DNA of 8,545 nt. It comes from an uncultured Caulobacterales bacterium (GTDB taxonomy: Bacteria; Pseudomonadota; Alphaproteobacteria; Caulobacterales; Maricaulaceae). The stretch spans positions 1 through 8,545 of the forward strand of contig CALLME010000156.1 of NCBI GenBank assembly GCA_938007945.1. Direction: 5' to 3'. A model generated the notes under the pieces. The model made no database searches, was not told where the DNA came from, and saw only the letters and a list, made by a program, of their open reading frames with translations. Positions 5,260 through 8,545 of this stretch are shown piece by piece. Each line of letters starts with the position of its first letter. Positions within the stretch are counted from its first letter, which is position 1. Position numbers and translations under genes: made by a program.

Positions 5260-5529
5260 ATGGCACATAAAAAAGCAGGTGGTTCATCCAATAACGGTCG
5301 CGACTCAGCCGGCCGTCGTCTTGGCGTCAAGAAATCCGGCGGACAAGCCGTGATTCCAGGCAACATTATCATTCGCCAGCGCGGCACGAAGTACTATCCG
5401 GGTACGAATGTCGGCATGGGCAAAGACCACACGCTATTTGCGCTGACGGAAGGCCGTGTCGAATTTGCAACCAAACGCAATGACCGCACATTTGTTTCTG
5501 TCGCGCCGATGGCAAAAGCAGCCGAATAG
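5260..5529 (+). CDS. rpmA: 50S ribosomal protein bL27
   Basis: bL27 sits near the peptidyl transferase centre, with its flexible N-terminal arm reaching towards the P-site tRNA. The protein is 89 residues and begins [20 protein letters not shown], the classic N-terminus; it has no Firmicutes-type cleaved N-terminal extension. [34 protein letters not shown] and GRVEF complete the signature. TAGGAG (5247-5252) lies 7 bases before the ATG. It is co-transcribed with rplU and followed about 50 bases later by a strong terminator. Confidence 0.98.
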   Translation: MAHKKAGGSSNNGRDSAGRRLGVKKSGGQAVIPGNIIIRQRGTKYYPGTNVGMGKDHTLFALTEGRVEFATKRNDRTFVSVAPMAKAAE

Positions 5530-5543
5530 CAACCTAGAACATA

Positions 5544-5571
5544 CGGGTTGCCCCTCAATAGAGGCGACCCG
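5544..5571 (+). promoter_or_regulatory. Hairpin just upstream of the rpmA terminator
   Basis: CGGGTTGCC (5544-5552) pairs with the 3' arm GGCGACCCG (5563-5571) through a nearly perfect stem with one G-U pair. Two more pairs (TC/GA) lie past a 2-base bulge, and the loop is AATA. Its 3' arm also contains GACCCGA (5566-5572), fully complementary to TCGGGTC (5589-5595) inside the terminator stem, so the two structures could compete. Confidence 0.55.
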
Positions 5572-5582
5572 AGACAATAGCA

Positions 5583-5614
5583 GGGAAATCGGGTCAACTC
5601 GGTTTCCCTTTTTT
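5583..5614 (+). terminator. Rho-independent terminator of rplU-rpmA
   Basis: GGGAAATCGGG (5583-5593) pairs with CTCGGTTTCCC (5598-5608) over 11 positions with two G-U pairs around a TCAA tetraloop, and is followed by six T residues (5609-5614). This is a textbook intrinsic terminator and should end most transcripts from the rplU promoter, separating rpmA from the acetyltransferase gene. Confidence 0.9.
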
Positions 5615-5735
5615 GTGTCTCAAGTTGAATTGAGTACAAAATATAGTCCCTGCACAACATAACTGTCACAAAAGGCGTCTATAGCGCCGGCGTGCCAGAC
5701 CCGCTTCTGAATGAAGCTATATGCAGGAGACTGAT

Positions 5736-6353
5736 ATGAGACAGATACTCACAACGGACCGCCTAACACTGCGCCCGCTTACGCTAGACGATGCCGCTTG
5801 GTTTGCGGGCTATGCGGGCAAACCCGAAGTCGCGCGCATGACGGGATCAGTGACGACAAATATCACCGAGATGGAAGCCGAGTTCTGGATTATGCGTAAT
5901 CTCTCGCGTCGCGAACGGGGACTGGCTTATATTTACGTCATAGAACATGACAGCGTGAGCGTTGGCATGATTGATCTGTTCAAGCGCACGGAAGACAGCG
6001 CGCTAGAGATTGGTTACTCACTCGTCCCTGAATATTGGGGGCTCGGCTATATGTATGAAGCCTGCGAAGCGATTATTTCGGAGGCGCGTGATACATTGGG
6101 CGCAACGCGCATTATAGCGGGCGTTTTTGCGGACAATCCCGCGTCTTTGCGCCTACTCACCAAGCTCGGCTTCACCGCCGCCCGTACTCATGAACAGTGG
6201 TTCTCTATGGGTCGTATGGAAAAAGCCAAAGGCGTGACTCTCACATTAGAAATTGAGGACGACGCTATAGTGAATGAGTGGGGGCAGAAGGATGATGGGC
6301 TGAGCATACCTTCACGCCATATGGAAAGCTCAGCTTTAAAGCATTACGCTTAA
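5736..6353 (+). CDS. GNAT-family N-acetyltransferase (RimJ/RimL type)
   Basis: This enzyme would transfer an acetyl group from acetyl-CoA to an amine, either a protein N-terminus or a small molecule; the acceptor is unknown. I chose the ATG at 5736 because AGGAG (5725-5729) sits 6 bases upstream. The earlier in-frame ATG at 5721 would place that ribosome binding site inside the gene. The product is 205 residues. TDRLTLRPLTLDDA near the N-terminus is the usual opening of Acetyltransf_3 proteins such as RimJ/RimL. ALEIGYSLVPEYWGLGYMYEA contains beta-4 and a variant of the acetyl-CoA pyrophosphate loop (Q/RxxGxG/A; here YWGLGY, with W or Y where R/Q is common). VFADNPASLRLLTKLGF is the conserved C-terminal motif. 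A GNAT gene between rpmA and obgE recurs in alphaproteobacteria. The last 35 or so residues are poorly conserved-looking tail. Confidence 0.92.
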   Translation: MRQILTTDRLTLRPLTLDDAAWFAGYAGKPEVARMTGSVTTNITEMEAEFWIMRNLSRRERGLAYIYVIEHDSVSVGMIDLFKRTEDSALEIGYSLVPEYWGLGYMYEACEAIISEARDTLGATRIIAGVFADNPASLRLLTKLGFTAARTHEQWFSMGRMEKAKGVTLTLEIEDDAIVNEWGQKDDGLSIPSRHMESSALKHYA

Positions 6354-6367
6354 GGTCAATTAGTCTT

Positions 6368-6395
6368 GTGGCGCTGCGCCATTGCAAAGCGCCGC
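6368..6395 (+). repeat. Intergenic stem-loop upstream of obgE
   Basis: GTGGCGCT (6368-6375) pairs with AGCGCCGC (6388-6395) over 8 bases with one G-U pair. An alternative smaller hairpin, TGGCG/CGCCA (6369-6373 with 6377-6381), uses the same 5' arm. No T tract follows, so it is not an intrinsic terminator. It may stabilise the 3' end of the acetyltransferase message or modulate entry into obgE. Confidence 0.4.
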
Positions 6396-6443
6396 AAAAC
6401 TCGTCATTAACGGGTGAAATTAACAAGACCCCTCAATGAATGA

Positions 6444-7550
<1,107 letters not shown>

Positions 7551-7553
7551 ACC

Positions 7554-8545
7554 ATGCATGCCTTGAGTACATTATCGACCGCCAATCGGGTCGTGATAAA
7601 AATCGGTTCGGCCATTCTTGTTGACGGGGAAACGGGCCAATTAAATCAGGATTGGCTCGACGCAATCTGCAAAGATATTGCGAGCCTCACATCAAATGGC
7701 AAGCAATTAATTATCGTCAGCTCTGGGGCCGTGGCGCTGGGGCGGCAGGCCTTAGGTCTAGGCGCTAAGCCCTTGACTTTACCACAAAAGCAAGCCTGCG
7801 CCGCGACAGGTCAAACGATTTTAACACGTGCCTATGCGGAAGCGATGAAGCCCTTTGATGTACAAACGGCGCAGGCTTTGTTGACCCTAGAAGACACTGA
7901 GAATCGTCGCCGTTGGCTGAACGCGCGCGGGACGTTAGAGACGCTTTTATCGCTCTCGATTATTCCCATCATTAATGAGAATGACACGGTTGCGACGGAC
8001 GAAATTCGTTATGGCGATAATGACCGTTTGGCGGCGCGCACCGCGCAGATGGTCGGTGCCGACGCGCTTATTTTACTCTCAGATATTGACGGACTTTACA
8101 CCGAAGATCCACGTCAAAATTCGGACGCCAAGCACCTTCCTGAAGTCACAGACCTCACGCCAGAGATTATGGCGATGGGCGGCGGCGTCAATGCTGACGC
8201 GGGCTTTGGCTCAGGCGGCATGGCGACGAAACTTGCAGCGGCGCAAATCGCGACAGCGGCGGGATGTCATATGTGCGTGATGGACGGAACAGAGTCCGCG
8301 CCTCTTTCGCGACTAAAGTCTGGCGCAAAATGCACATGGTTCCTTGCATCTGATTTGCCGCAAAATGCAAGGCGCAGATGGATTGCCGGCGCGCTCGATA
8401 TTAAAGGCACGCTCACATTGGATGCGGGCGCGCAAAAGGCTTTGGCAAAAGGCAAAAGCCTCCTTGCGGCAGGCGTCACAAAAATCACAGGTGAGTTTAA
8501 AAAAGGCGACGCCGTGACACTTATCTCAGAGACGGGGACCGAACT
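7554..8545 (+). CDS. proB: Glutamate 5-kinase, 3' end cut by window edge
   Basis: ProB phosphorylates glutamate to gamma-glutamyl phosphate with ATP, the first and feedback-inhibited step of proline synthesis. Reading from the ATG at 7554 gives 330 codons that run off the right edge. The amino-acid kinase domain shows VVIKIGSA (13-20), VSSGAVALG (55-63), the substrate-binding loop INENDTV (140-146), YGDNDRLAA (153-161), LSDIDGLYT (175-183) and GSGGMATKL (219-227). A C-terminal PUA domain begins near RRRWIAGALDIKGTLTLDAGA (273-293). ProB with PUA is usually about 370 residues, so some 40 residues are missing. The gap after obgE is only 3 bases and no good ribosome binding site is visible, which suggests translational coupling. 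An overlapping ATG at 7558 is out of frame. Confidence 0.96.
   Translation, partial: MHALSTLSTANRVVIKIGSAILVDGETGQLNQDWLDAICKDIASLTSNGKQLIIVSSGAVALGRQALGLGAKPLTLPQKQACAATGQTILTRAYAEAMKPFDVQTAQALLTLEDTENRRRWLNARGTLETLLSLSIIPIINENDTVATDEIRYGDNDRLAARTAQMVGADALILLSDIDGLYTEDPRQNSDAKHLPEVTDLTPEIMAMGGGVNADAGFGSGGMATKLAAAQIATAAGCHMCVMDGTESAPLSRLKSGAKCTWFLASDLPQNARRRWIAGALDIKGTLTLDAGAQKALAKGKSLLAAGVTKITGEFKKGDAVTLISETGTE

Overview
The window looks like chromosomal DNA from an alphaproteobacterium. The order rplU-rpmA-(GNAT acetyltransferase)-obgE-proB and the pairing of metF with an ArsR-methyltransferase fusion regulator are both typical of that class. The mixed, moderately GC-rich codon use would fit a marine Hyphomonadaceae/Maricaulales-type organism, but this lineage guess is inference.

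Layout. (1) Bases 1-924, minus strand: the N-terminal 308 codons of a QEGLA-motif (DUF1704) putative zinc metallopeptidase, running off the left edge. (2) Bases 925-2791: a non-core stretch. A 310-base gap ends in a promoter carrying two near-identical operator-like palindromes, followed by two AT-rich plus-strand genes. The first is an unrecognised protein with a possible N-terminal DNA-binding segment. Its frame has a TAG stop and then stays open for 33 more codons, to just before the next gene. The second is a membrane-anchored protein ending in a Sel1-like repeat. I could not assign this pair to a known system; it is the best candidate here for something undescribed. (3) Bases 2792-4637, minus strand: a two-gene methionine-cycle unit, in transcription order a SahR-like regulator and then metF, overlapping by 8 bases. 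An AT-rich palindrome sits between the -35 and -10 boxes of the regulator's own promoter. (4) Bases 4638-4907: a divergent intergenic region with a 16-codon mini-ORF behind a good ribosome binding site, and a strong rplU promoter with a structured leader. (5) Bases 4908-8545, plus strand: rplU, rpmA, a strong terminator preceded by a possibly competing hairpin, a RimJ/RimL-type acetyltransferase, obgE and the start of proB (330 codons, cut by the right edge).

Together the core genes cover ribosome assembly (bL21, bL27, the ObgE GTPase), one-carbon/methionine metabolism (MetF and its regulator) and proline synthesis (ProB). The AT-rich pair looks like a small horizontally acquired insertion between the QEGLA gene and metF.
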